Program-made: the position numbers and the translations under genes
Part shown: one piece after another, positions 14,891 to 21,883 of the stretch
Layout: each line of letters opens with the position of its first letter
Numbering within the stretch: position 1 is the first letter of the stretch
DNA from: Bacillota bacterium
GTDB lineage: Bacteria > Bacillota > Clostridia > Christensenellales > SZUA-584
Assembly (NCBI GenBank): GCA_023399095.1
Contig: JAEWQS010000023.1
Coordinates: forward strand, 1 to 27,334
Direction of reading: 5' to 3'
DNA: 27,334 nucleotides
The notes under the pieces: model-generated
The model's input: the letters and a program-made list of their open reading frames with translations, nothing else
Told to the model about the DNA's origin: nothing
The model's database searches: none

Positions 14891-16396
14891 CTAGGCTTTG
14901 CGATGTTTTTCTTTGTACATATTCATATCGGCAACTTTCAGTAAAGTCGAAGACGTTTCGTCCGCCGTGTACTCGGCTTCTTTAAAACCAAAACTGATTG
15001 AAATATCTTCCGAGTCGTTGAGAAAAGATCGATCAACGGCTTCTTTTATTTGCGAAGTCATCAGCACAGCCTGATCTTTTGTGTATTTGGGCATAATTAA
15101 TACAAATTCGTCACCGCCCAATCGGCAGACATGCCCTTCGCCATCCAGCTGTTTCTTTAATATTCCCGCCACAGTGCGGATCATATTGTCCCCCACGCCG
15201 TGCCCATATGTATCATTGATTTTTTTTAATCCATCAATATCGGCGAAGCATACGGTTAATGGTTTTCCGTCTATTTTGCATTGCTTATAAACATTTTCAA
15301 GTATTTCCAGACCCGCGCGTCTGTTATTTAGACCCGTCAGCGCATCTGTCCTCGCCAGCACCTCCAGCCTGTTTTCCGCCTTTTTATATCTCGTGATATT
15401 GCAAATGACCGTTGTGATTAGCTTGCGTCTGCCGTGCCGCGTTTTTGTGTGTGACATACAATAGCTTCGCCCTGCCGAATCTGAATAGACGAGGTTTGGC
15501 CCTGCTCCGAGTTTATAATCCCTTGGAAGCCGGCTTGCAAGCAATTGTGCGTTGCCTGAACCAAATTTTTCACGAAAAGCTTTATTTTGATACAGCAATT
15601 CTTTTGTTTCTAAATCCCAGATGCCAACACTTTGCTCAATTCGTTCAAGTCCCTTCTTAACTGCTGCCATGATGCTTTCGGGTTCATCTTGCGCAAGCAA
15701 CTTATAGATATCAATGTATTTTTTGATTCTTTCTCTATAGGCGTCATCAATTTCTCTTGCGTAGAAGTACATGGCAACACCTTGTATGCCGTATTTCTTT
15801 TTATACGGCACATAAAACATATCTGCTGCGCGCTTCACTTCCAGAAGCCTTTTTGTTTCATGAGTCGGATGGCGGTCAAAATCAGAGCTGAGCATGGGCA
15901 CACAGACGCACTTCCTATCACGCCACTCATCCGATATTGAATAACGTCCATTCTTTTTTTCATACAAAGCCGCACTAAAAGCGCCCACGCTCTGAGCTGT
16001 GATACGCAAAAAATCAAAAAGCGGATTCTTATCATTTTTTATATATGCCTCACAGATCTGATCAATGGTTTCCTGTTTGCTTAACAGCGACATGGGTTTT
16101 ATCTCAGAGAGCACTATCAACAGCGCAGTCTCGCCATCATATGTCACATCATTTATATCGATGATCGCATGAAAATGATTGTTATCAATATTTAATAATG
16201 TTTCTTTTCTAACGGGTTTTTTTCGGTCTTTAACAATCATGCTGAAAAGTGATTTTTTCTCAAGCATTTTATAAAAGTCAGCACCAACGTGAATACCATT
16301 TTTTATTGCCAAATCGTTAGATAATAAAATTTTGCCGTTCTTTACGTCGACAAAAAAGACCGGAAGCGGAAACATATTATATTGATTATTATTCAT
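14891..16396 (-). CDS. Diguanylate cyclase with PAS-like sensor domains
   Basis: A 501-residue protein predicted to make cyclic di-GMP from two GTP. The C-terminal GGDEF domain (about 340-498) has the signature ARTDALTGLNNRR, the metal-binding CFADIDGLKKIND and an intact CRLGGDEFVLI (GGDEF at 427-431). The product-inhibition I-site RxxD expected five residues before GGDEF is replaced by DGEG, so feedback inhibition is probably weak. Residues about 5-100 resemble a PAS domain (LPVFFVDVKNGKILLSN), about 125-235 a GAF-like region, and about 250-340 a second PAS. No membrane segment is seen, so it should be a cytoplasmic sensor of unknown ligand. The ATG at 16396 is preceded by GAGGAAAA. It is a single gene; no c-di-GMP effector is nearby. 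Confidence 0.92.
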   Translation of the reverse strand: MNNNQYNMFPLPVFFVDVKNGKILLSNDLAIKNGIHVGADFYKMLEKKSLFSMIVKDRKKPVRKETLLNIDNNHFHAIIDINDVTYDGETALLIVLSEIKPMSLLSKQETIDQICEAYIKNDKNPLFDFLRITAQSVGAFSAALYEKKNGRYSISDEWRDRKCVCVPMLSSDFDRHPTHETKRLLEVKRAADMFYVPYKKKYGIQGVAMYFYAREIDDAYRERIKKYIDIYKLLAQDEPESIMAAVKKGLERIEQSVGIWDLETKELLYQNKAFREKFGSGNAQLLASRLPRDYKLGAGPNLVYSDSAGRSYCMSHTKTRHGRRKLITTVICNITRYKKAENRLEVLARTDALTGLNNRRAGLEILENVYKQCKIDGKPLTVCFADIDGLKKINDTYGHGVGDNMIRTVAGILKKQLDGEGHVCRLGGDEFVLIMPKYTKDQAVLMTSQIKEAVDRSFLNDSEDISISFGFKEAEYTADETSSTLLKVADMNMYKEKHRKA

Positions 16397-16562
16397 ATTC
16401 TTTTCCTCTTTCGTCTCTAAATTAACTATTCATATTATAATTATGTCCAAATTTATAAATTAGCGAACTGCGCCAAGTAAAAAGTTCTCATTTGCTATAA
16501 AACAACAACTAAATTATAAAATTTAGAAGGAAATTTAGCACAACTTGTGATACAATAATTTT

Positions 16563-16683
16563 TAGTGTGTTTATGTTATTAAAAAGCGTATCCGTCGGCA
16601 TTTTTCTAATGCATTACGACTTTGATACGACTCATCTCCCTATTTATTTCGGCAAACAGTTGACTGTGTTTGCCCCTTTTTTT
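16563..16683 (+). ncRNA. Candidate small RNA ahead of tRNA-Leu
   Basis: An extended -10 element TGATACAAT (16548-16556) predicts a start near 16563; no good -35 is present. The next 120 bases have no coding frame. They hold a nested hairpin: CGTATC (16587-16592) with GATACG (16624-16629), inside it CGT/ACG and GCAT/ATGC. It ends in a strong intrinsic terminator at 16651-16683. No gene upstream on this strand needs that terminator, which is the main argument for a free-standing transcript. It matches no RNA family I know. Confidence 0.4.
16651..16683 (+). terminator. Intrinsic terminator of the candidate small RNA
   Basis: GGCAAACA pairs with TGTTTGCC (inner CAG/CTG also possible), followed by CCTTTTTTT. 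It is a clear rho-independent terminator on the plus strand. Confidence 0.75.
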
Positions 16684-16762
16684 ATCTTTATATTGTTTCT
16701 TTCATAAAAGCACCAATAAAAGATCAATTAAAAAACCAATCCGAAAAGTATGAGCGACTATC

Positions 16763-16791
16763 TTGACGGTGTTTTTTGTATATGCTATATT
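16763..16791 (+). promoter_or_regulatory. Promoter of tRNA-Leu
   Basis: TTGACG (16763-16768), a 17-base spacer and TATATT (16786-16791). The mature tRNA begins 16 bases after the -10 element. Confidence 0.75.
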
Positions 16792-16806
16792 AACAAAGTC
16801 CCACTT

Positions 16807-16893
16807 GCCGGTGTGATGGAATTGGCAGACGTGACGGACTCAAAATCCGTTGGTAGCGATACCGTGTCGGTTCGAGTCCGACCACCGGCACCA
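16807..16893 (+). tRNA. tRNA-Leu (anticodon CAA)
   Basis: The acceptor stem GCCGGTG pairs with CACCGGC. The D arm contains AATTGGCAGAC. The anticodon stem ACGGA/TCCGT frames the loop CTCAAAA, giving anticodon CAA, which reads TTG codons. A long variable arm (TGGTAGCGATACCG) marks a class II tRNA, and the T arm is GTCGG-TTCGAGT-CCGAC. Discriminator A and the CCA end are encoded. It is flanked by its own promoter and terminator, so it is a single-gene unit. Confidence 0.97.
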
Positions 16894-16931
16894 AAAATCT
16901 GGGTTTGATTATCAAATCCAGATTTTTTATT
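16894..16931 (+). terminator. Terminator after tRNA-Leu
   Basis: A long stem AAAAATCTGG plus TTTGA pairs with TCAAA plus CCAGATTTTT around a TTA loop, followed by more T. It starts directly after the CCA end. Confidence 0.85.
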
Positions 16932-17003
16932 TCCCGTTTATTCTGTGTGTTGTTAATTAACCAGCAGTTAATATATTGAGCTGTATGATTAACTCTCCAT
17001 CCA

Positions 17004-17032
17004 TTGTTTAGATGGCTAAAGTGTTCTATAAT
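17004..17032 (+). promoter_or_regulatory. Probable promoter of the XRE-type regulator
   Basis: TTGTTT (17004-17009), a 17-base spacer and a perfect TATAAT (17027-17032). This leaves a leader of about 50 bases before the ATG at 17092. Confidence 0.6.
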
Positions 17033-17091
17033 TTGACTGTTCCAGTGGCTATATAATATGAGCCTAAGACGGATATGATTTGGAGGATACA

Positions 17092-18144
17092 ATGGAAATT
17101 TATATAGGAAAAACGATATCAGAGCTTCGGAGGAAAAAGGGGTTTACTCAGGAGCAGCTCGCAAACGCTGTGGGTGTTTCCACACCGGCAGTCAGCAAGT
17201 GGGAAACGAATACGAGTTATCCCGACATCACCTTGCTTGCACCTATTGCTCGGGCACTGGGCACGAATGTTGATACCCTGTTGAATTTCTGCCCCAAGCT
17301 CACGGATGAGCAAGCCACTGCTTTTGTCGCTGAAGTGGTATCTTTATCATCAAAAGATGGCGGAAAAACAGCTTTAAAACGAATACAGGAAATTCTACAT
17401 TCTTATCCCGAAAACCCGTCACTTCAGTTTCATATGGCCTCTGTATTATGCGGGTTTAAAATGGAAAGCGAAACGGAAAAAGAGGCAAACAGACAGCTTG
17501 CGAAGAAATTGTTTGAGTCGGTGGTAGAAAGCGGCGATGCACAGTTTTTTGCTTCTGCAGCGTTTCTGCTCGCGGGATTATGCTTGGAGGATAACGAACT
17601 GGATCGCGCGGAAAAGCTGCTTGAGCGTTTCCCCGACCCATTACCTGATACACAGCTTATGAAGGCATCTTTATATGAAATGCGCGGAGATTTGGAACAG
17701 GCAAAGCTGATCATACAGGCTTGTCTTTATCTGGCTTTTCAAAAGGCAGAAATGTGCTTAAATCGATTAATCAAAAAGGAATACTCACCCGATACATCTG
17801 AGGCCCTCCACATATGCGAAATACACAAACAACTCGCAACGCTCATGGATTACCCATACGCATTAAGTGATAAGCTGTTTGCCAGCGTCTATTTACGTGA
17901 TAACCAGACTGATTTGGCCGCAGATCACTTGCTGAGGCTTGCATCAACATTAAGCAAGAATGTTAAGCCCTTTGGGCATACGCTTTATTCTGAATTGGAT
18001 ATGAATGCGGAAACTATGTATGCCATGCTGCAGCATATCCGAAAAATAACTTGTGACAGCTTACTCACCGATGACGTATATAAACCGCTTCAGGAAAATG
18101 CGAAATTTCAGGAAGCTGTAAAGACACTCCAAAGTCAATCATAA
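17092..18144 (+). CDS. XRE-family regulator with a C-terminal helical repeat domain
   Basis: A 350-residue cytoplasmic DNA-binding protein. Residues about 3-62 form a Cro/CI helix-turn-helix: IGKTISELRRKKGFTQEQLA, then VGVSTPAVSKWETN as the recognition helix and YPDITLLAPIARAL. The rest (about 70-350) is alpha-helical with TPR-like periodicity (for example LAGLCLEDNELDRAEKLLE and MKASLYEMRGDLEQAKLII). This resembles clostridial regulators in which the repeat region senses a peptide or partner protein. The ATG at 17092 has TGGAGG five bases before it; a TTG at 17080 lies in that site. The target and signal are unknown. There is no clear peptide gene next to it; the nearest small peptide gene (19004) is beyond the ArsR gene. 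No obvious terminator follows. Confidence 0.88.
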   Translation: MEIYIGKTISELRRKKGFTQEQLANAVGVSTPAVSKWETNTSYPDITLLAPIARALGTNVDTLLNFCPKLTDEQATAFVAEVVSLSSKDGGKTALKRIQEILHSYPENPSLQFHMASVLCGFKMESETEKEANRQLAKKLFESVVESGDAQFFASAAFLLAGLCLEDNELDRAEKLLERFPDPLPDTQLMKASLYEMRGDLEQAKLIIQACLYLAFQKAEMCLNRLIKKEYSPDTSEALHICEIHKQLATLMDYPYALSDKLFASVYLRDNQTDLAADHLLRLASTLSKNVKPFGHTLYSELDMNAETMYAMLQHIRKITCDSLLTDDVYKPLQENAKFQEAVKTLQSQS

Positions 18145-18262
18145 TTTTAGACAATCATACTCTATTAGGCTATGTATGTAAATTTCGATTCTCAAACCAC
18201 ATATAATATCATGACATAACAGAGTCAATTTTCGATTTTTCGCGGTTTTATCGCACTTTTTC

Positions 18263-18291
18263 TTGACAATATGTTGGTTTAAGTCTAATAT
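18263..18291 (+). promoter_or_regulatory. Strong promoter with no annotated gene downstream
   Basis: A consensus TTGACA (18263-18268), a 17-base spacer and TAATAT (18286-18291) point into a stretch that holds no good gene and then meets the 3' end of the convergent ArsR gene. Confidence 0.6.
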
Positions 18292-18297
18292 ATTAGT

Positions 18298-18490
18298 CGA
18301 AATGTGGGCTTTAAAAGACATCCTTTTAAGCCAAAATATACAGTAAATACGCTTTTGACATCTTATGTTTTTTCATCAAGTTTTACATCATGGTTAGACA
18401 GCACAAGCTATTGACATCTTGTTCAGACAACAGGGCATAGGATTTTATATGAAAAGCCATCGATCAATTCGGTGGTTTTTCACTTTCATT
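18298..18490 (+). ncRNA. Possible non-coding transcript from the orphan promoter
   Basis: From the predicted start near 18298, the sequence contains hairpin GGCTTTAAAAG / CTTTTAAGCC (18307-18332) and two copies of TTGACATCTT (18355 and 18411). It then reaches the bidirectional hairpin at 18451-18481, followed by TTTC-rich sequence that could end it. The only frame near the start is 14 codons. The transcript would overlap the last bases of the ArsR gene in antisense. In the rest of 18145-18463 I see no gene. Confidence 0.25.
18451..18481 (-). terminator. Terminator overlapping the stop codon of the ArsR gene
   Basis: On the minus strand GAAAAACCACCG pairs with CGATGGCTTTTC (two mismatches) around a loop containing the stop codon region, followed by ATATAAAAT. 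The plus strand is also T-rich, so it may work both ways. Confidence 0.55.
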
Positions 18491-18850
18491 TATTTGCGCT
18501 GCGATGAGCATCTGCTGGCAGCAGCTGTACGTTTTTTTCAAATATTCTAGTTTATACGTATCTTTCTGATGTTGCTCGCTATTCTCCCACTCTTTGAACA
18601 AAAAATTCAACAGCTCTGGGCATCTTGATTTAAAAGCATCACTCAGGCTGTAAAAGCACCACTGGGATATTTTCCGACATTTGATGATATTTGAGTAACG
18701 AAGCCTGTTCAGATGCTTGGATACAGAAGGCTGAGACACGCCCAGCACCTCAGCGATCATGCAAACACAGAGCTCTTTGGTTGCGATCAAGCTCAATATT
18801 CTTAAACGATTGGGGTCACCCAGTGATTTAAAAACATCAGATAAGTCCAT
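18464..18850 (-). CDS. ArsR/SmtB-family metalloregulator with an arsenic-type Cys motif
   Basis: A 128-residue winged-helix repressor. Near the N-terminus is LGDPNRLRILSLI. Then comes ELCVCMIAEVLGVSQPSVSKHLNRLR (residues about 27-52), in which ELCVC at the start of the DNA-recognition region is the As(III)/Sb(III)-binding alpha3 motif of classic ArsR. Additional Cys occur at CRKISQWC, SRCPELL and YSCCQQ in the C-terminal tail. The ATG at 18850 has AAGGA seven bases upstream. No arsenate reductase, ArsB or Acr3 gene is in the window. Its nearest neighbour is the divergent Gly/Cys-rich peptide gene across 153 bases, a possible but untested target. An alternative ligand (other thiophilic metals) remains possible. 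Confidence 0.88.
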   Translation of the reverse strand: MDLSDVFKSLGDPNRLRILSLIATKELCVCMIAEVLGVSQPSVSKHLNRLRYSNIIKCRKISQWCFYSLSDAFKSRCPELLNFLFKEWENSEQHQKDTYKLEYLKKTYSCCQQMLIAAQINESEKPPN

Positions 18851-19003
18851 CTGCTCTTCCTTCTTTTCCCTTCTATATTAAAACATATGCTTTTACGTGG
18901 TAAATAAATAAACAAAAGATAATTATATCTGATATTTATGACGAACCATATTCCCAAATTGGCATATAGTAAATTAACAATATAATTAAGGAGGAATACA
19001 AGA

Positions 19004-19198
19004 ATGAATGGATTATTCGGAAACAACAATTCTATGATATGGATCATCCTGCTGCTGTGCATGTGCGGTGGATTCGGCGGCGGCTGCGGATGTGATAACA
19101 ATACCTGCGGAGGAAACGACATGGGTGGAATATGGCCCATACTGCTGCTGTGCATGTGCGGCGGCTTTGGCGGCGGTTGCGATCAGAAGTGCTGCTGA
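19004..19198 (+). CDS. Gly/Cys-rich small protein with internal duplication, 64 residues
   Basis: A short protein built of two near-identical units of the form IW-ILLLCMCGGFGGGC joined by a Cys/Asn/Gly linker, ending DQKCC. It contains ten Cys and a hydrophobic LLLC core in each unit. It resembles the small proteins annotated in Clostridia as chorion class high-cysteine or YjcZ-like; such proteins are often linked to spores, but the function is unknown. The ribosome binding site AAGGAGGA is very strong, nine bases before the ATG. Upstream, GCATATAGTA (18962-18971) matches the sigma-K -10 pattern, with ACC 14 bases before it, slightly closer than usual. This hints at late mother-cell expression but is not proof. 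It is followed by a strong terminator. Confidence 0.8.
   Translation: MNGLFGNNNSMIWIILLLCMCGGFGGGCGCDNNTCGGNDMGGIWPILLLCMCGGFGGGCDQKCC
19037..19183 (+). repeat. Two-copy internal direct repeat, 93-base period
   Basis: Bases 19037-19090 and 19130-19183 are near-identical, sharing the ATATGG start and the GCTGCTGTGCATGTGCGG core at an exact offset of 93 bases (31 codons). The repeat encodes the two LLLCMCGGFGGGC units of the peptide, showing a recent in-frame duplication or conservation of both units. Confidence 0.8.
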
Positions 19199-19257
19199 CA
19201 AGCAAACCCCTATGAATTCAAAAATACATCCCATATATCATCTACAAAAGAATCTCT

Positions 19258-19286
19258 CAGAATGCCGATTGGCATTCTGTTTTTTT
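19258..19286 (+). terminator. Terminator of the Gly/Cys-rich peptide gene
   Basis: CAGAATGCC-GATT-GGCATTCTG, a perfect 9-bp stem, followed by seven T. Confidence 0.92.
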
Positions 19287-19336
19287 ATAAAAGAATCCCC
19301 CAAAGCAATCAGAGGATTCGTATACCGTTCGATTTA

Positions 19337-19993
19337 CTAAACCTCATCTGCGTCTTCGTAGTATATGTCAAACAAGCTGCTGGGCGTATACGCACCGGAC
19401 AATACCTTTTTAATTCGGTTCATTCTTACAGCGTTGTCATCCGGATGATCGCGCACATTAAGCTCTTCCGGGCTGACTATGCTGCCAATCAGCGAAATGT
19501 ATTCTTCCTCGCTTAACTCAGATACTGTTTTACCGTAATAGAATTCTGCAGCATTTTGGAGCCCGTAAATGCCGTTTCCATAATACATGATGTTGATATA
19601 AAGCGTAAGCTGCGTATCCTTATTCACCAATGTGTCAAGCGCAAAAAGCGCGCAAAGCGATTGCTTAATCTTCATCAAGCCCTGCTGAAAATCTTTAAAA
19701 TAAAATTTCTTGGCAAGCCCTTGTGTGATTGTCGTCCAGCCAGCACCAGGCGTGGCAAAGTCTACCCCTTTGTGCTCGTAAAAGCTGGGGTCTTCCACAG
19801 CCAATAATATTTCGATTTGTCTGTCGGAAAGCTGATCGAGCGTGACCTCAATCTGCCCAATATAACTATCCACGATGTTTTGTGTATTGGCTCTCGCGAC
19901 AAACACCTCAACCGTATAGTACCCAATGATAGCGACCATAACAACAAGTAACGACAGCCAGACTATCCTTTTAACGAGTTTGCCCTTTTTCAT
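19337..19993 (-). CDS. Divergent GT51 peptidoglycan glycosyltransferase-like membrane protein
   Basis: A 218-residue protein with one N-terminal membrane segment (about 9-33) and an extracytoplasmic GT51 domain. It resembles monofunctional transglycosylases that polymerise lipid II. Conserved parts are LAVEDPSFYEHKGVDF (first catalytic Glu, 67), GAGWTTITQGLAKK, LTLYINIMYYGNGIYGLQNAA and FYYGKTVSELSEEE. Two differences stand out. The region between the first Glu and the TITQ motif is about 11 residues shorter than in S. aureus MGT or E. coli PBP1b. The position of the second catalytic Glu (KxKE in those proteins) is Gln111 (KIKQSLCA). It may be a weak, altered or regulatory enzyme. It lies 12 bases after the TetR stop, with GGAGGTG four bases before its ATG, so the two form an operon. 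Confidence 0.85.
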   Translation of the reverse strand: MKKGKLVKRIVWLSLLVVMVAIIGYYTVEVFVARANTQNIVDSYIGQIEVTLDQLSDRQIEILLAVEDPSFYEHKGVDFATPGAGWTTITQGLAKKFYFKDFQQGLMKIKQSLCALFALDTLVNKDTQLTLYINIMYYGNGIYGLQNAAEFYYGKTVSELSEEEYISLIGSIVSPEELNVRDHPDDNAVRMNRIKKVLSGAYTPSSLFDIYYEDADEV

Positions 19994-20005
19994 TTCACAC
20001 CTCCG

Positions 20006-20569
20006 CTATTCTTCCAATATGCTGTCTATTAAGTTTGCAATCATTTTTTTTACATCGTCCTCATTTCTTAAATCCAGGTCAGTGTATTTGAAAAACTCCT
20101 CGCTATTAAAATACGCCACCGAAACCACAGAATTGATCTGCATGGCTTTTAGCTTAATACGAAGAGGGCTAATCTGCTTGTCTTCATAATGCTTTGCGAT
20201 ATAAGGCATCAAGAATCTTTCCGAATTAAACGTCCGGTTCGTCAGTTTGTATTTCAGCACGAAACGGCCGATTCTTTTGTATTTCATTAAGTGAGTAAAA
20301 AACTCTTCCGTGATTTGTTTCAATTCTTCTTTGGGATTTTTAATATCTGTTCTCTTTCGCTGATAAAGCTGAACGGTATCAAAGAATTTCTGCTGTACCG
20401 CTACCGAGAGCAGCTCATCCTTCGATTTGAAGTGATAGTTAATATTTCCCAGACTTACCTGCGCTTTGGCCGCTATATCCCTGCTTGTGATCGACTCGAT
20501 GTCTTTTTCCTTTAACAGTTCCTCTGCAGCCTGGACGATTTTGTTTTTAACCGTTTCTGTATTTTCCAT
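20006..20569 (-). CDS. TetR-family transcriptional regulator
   Basis: A 187-residue DNA-binding protein. Residues about 5-55 are the TetR helix-turn-helix: KIVQAAEELLKEKDIESITS, RDIAAKAQVSLGNINYHFKSKDELL. The C-terminal ligand-binding half is alpha-helical and not recognisable to ligand level. The Met at 20569 (MENTETVKNK) is chosen, although AGG lies only four bases before it, because the longer frame to 20641 would cross the palindromic operator and promoter area and has no TetR homology. It is co-transcribed with the GT51 gene 12 bases downstream, so it probably controls that gene and itself. Confidence 0.88.
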   Translation of the reverse strand: MENTETVKNKIVQAAEELLKEKDIESITSRDIAAKAQVSLGNINYHFKSKDELLSVAVQQKFFDTVQLYQRKRTDIKNPKEELKQITEEFFTHLMKYKRIGRFVLKYKLTNRTFNSERFLMPYIAKHYEDKQISPLRIKLKAMQINSVVSVAYFNSEEFFKYTDLDLRNEDDVKKMIANLIDSILEE

Positions 20570-20592
20570 AATACCTGTCCGTTCTTGTATTG

Positions 20593-20611
20593 TACTTGTA
20601 CAAAACAAGTA
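20593..20611. promoter_or_regulatory. Palindromic operator upstream of the TetR gene
   Basis: TACTTGT-ACAAA-ACAAGTA, a perfect 7-bp inverted repeat with a five-base centre, 24 bases before the chosen TetR start. A nested TTGTACAA palindrome overlaps it. The size and position fit an autoregulated TetR operator. Confidence 0.55.
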
Positions 20612-20645
20612 TAATTTAAATTTTTCTATAAGTAAAGTCATTTAT

Positions 20646-20669
20646 AAAAAAAGGAGCCGCGAAAGCTCT
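20646..20669 (-). terminator. Probable terminator of the polyamine operon
   Basis: On the minus strand GAGC-TTTCGCG-GCTC, a short GC stem, is followed by C and seven T. It lies about 85 bases after the last stop codon of the operon (20753). The stem is short, so confidence is moderate. Confidence 0.5.
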
Positions 20670-20752
20670 CAATTTTCACTTATTCTATTATGTCATGCTT
20701 AGCGTAGCAAATCATCCCATGAATAGACTGAAAAGGATTGTAGAATATGGAT

Positions 20753-21883
20753 TCACGAAAGCCGTGTTTTAAAATCGTCATAACCAAAATCACGAACAAT
20801 CTTGTTTTGTCCGTCTGTGGTACGAATCACAATAGACGGCAGCGGCATGCCGTTGAACGTGTTGTTCTTGACCATCGTATAGTGCGCCATATCGCAGAAA
20901 ACGAGTTTGTCGCCGATTTTTAGTTGGTGATCAAAAGCATAATCTCCGATGATATCGCCCGCAAGGCAGGTGGGGCCGCCAAGGCGGTATGTATGCGGCT
21001 TCTCCCCCGGCTTTCTCGCGCCGATGATATCGGGGCGGTACGGCATTTCCAGCACGTCCGGCATATGGCAAGCCGCCGATGTGTCGAGAATTGCGATATC
21101 CATACCGTTGTGTACGATATCCAGTACGCTTGAGACGAGATATCCCGTGTTAAGCGCCACCGCTTCGCCGGGCTCCAGATAGACCTGCACGTCGTATTTA
21201 TCTCTCAGCCTGATGAGTTCAGCGATTAGCCGTTCCACTTCGTAATCTTCGCGGGTGATATGATGGCCGCCGCCGAGATTGAGCCATCTCATTCCATGAA
21301 AATAGGCGCCGAATTTCTTTTCGGCTGCTTGCAGCGTGACCGCCAGCGCGTCCGAATTCTGCTCACAAAGCGTATGCATATGAAAGCCGGATAAGCCTTT
21401 CAGCGCATCTGGCTCGAAATTTTCTATCGTCGTGCCAAGCCGCGATTTTGGCGCGCAAGGGTCGTATATCGCATGATCCTGTGTGGAGCATTCGGGATTG
21501 AGCCGCAGCCCGCACGAACAGCCCGCGTCAACTGCACGCTTGCCAAAGCGGCGCCATTGGTCGAACGAATTGAAAATGATATGGCAGCAGAGGCGCGTCA
21601 ATTCTTCAATATCCTCATTTTTATAAGCAGGTGAATAGACATGCGTTTCGCCGACAAACATCTCCGCGCCAAGGCGCGCTTCATAAAGCCCGCTTGCCGA
21701 TGTACCGCAAAGATAACGGCTGATCAGCGGATACAGGCTATGCATCGCAAACGCTTTTTGCGCAAGCAGTATGCGACAGCCGCTTCGCTTCATAACATAT
21801 GACAGCCGCTCAAGGTTTTTGATGAGTCTGCGCTCGTCCACCACATAACAAGGCGTGGGCAGCTGCAAAAGCCAATCTTCCAT
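20753..21883 (-). CDS. nspC: Carboxynorspermidine/carboxyspermidine decarboxylase
   Basis: A PLP enzyme of the alanine-racemase (fold III) type that decarboxylates carboxyspermidine or carboxynorspermidine, the last step of the AdoMet-independent spermidine route. The 376-residue length is normal. The PLP Lys is Lys43 in LLAQKAFAMHSLYP. GFHMHTLCEQNSD, WLNLGGGHHITREDY and LEPGEAVALNTGYL contribute PLP and substrate contacts. The family-specific RLNPECSTQDHAIYDPCAPKSRLG region and CHMPDVLEMPYRP are typical of NspC. The ATG at 21883 shares one base with the stop of the dehydrogenase gene (TGATG), so the two proteins are translationally coupled. It is the last gene of the operon. Confidence 0.95.
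   Translation of the reverse strand: MEDWLLQLPTPCYVVDERRLIKNLERLSYVMKRSGCRILLAQKAFAMHSLYPLISRYLCGTSASGLYEARLGAEMFVGETHVYSPAYKNEDIEELTRLCCHIIFNSFDQWRRFGKRAVDAGCSCGLRLNPECSTQDHAIYDPCAPKSRLGTTIENFEPDALKGLSGFHMHTLCEQNSDALAVTLQAAEKKFGAYFHGMRWLNLGGGHHITREDYEVERLIAELIRLRDKYDVQVYLEPGEAVALNTGYLVSSVLDIVHNGMDIAILDTSAACHMPDVLEMPYRPDIIGARKPGEKPHTYRLGGPTCLAGDIIGDYAFDHQLKIGDKLVFCDMAHYTMVKNNTFNGMPLPSIVIRTTDGQNKIVRDFGYDDFKTRLS

Noticed and set aside
18355..18420. Two TTGACATCTT copies as a CRISPR-like or iteron repeat
   Set aside because: Only two short copies, no regular spacing series; no CRISPR array or replication origin is seen anywhere in the window.
20570..20641. Longer TetR start at 20641
   Set aside because: The extra residues do not resemble TetR and the extension covers the palindromic operator.
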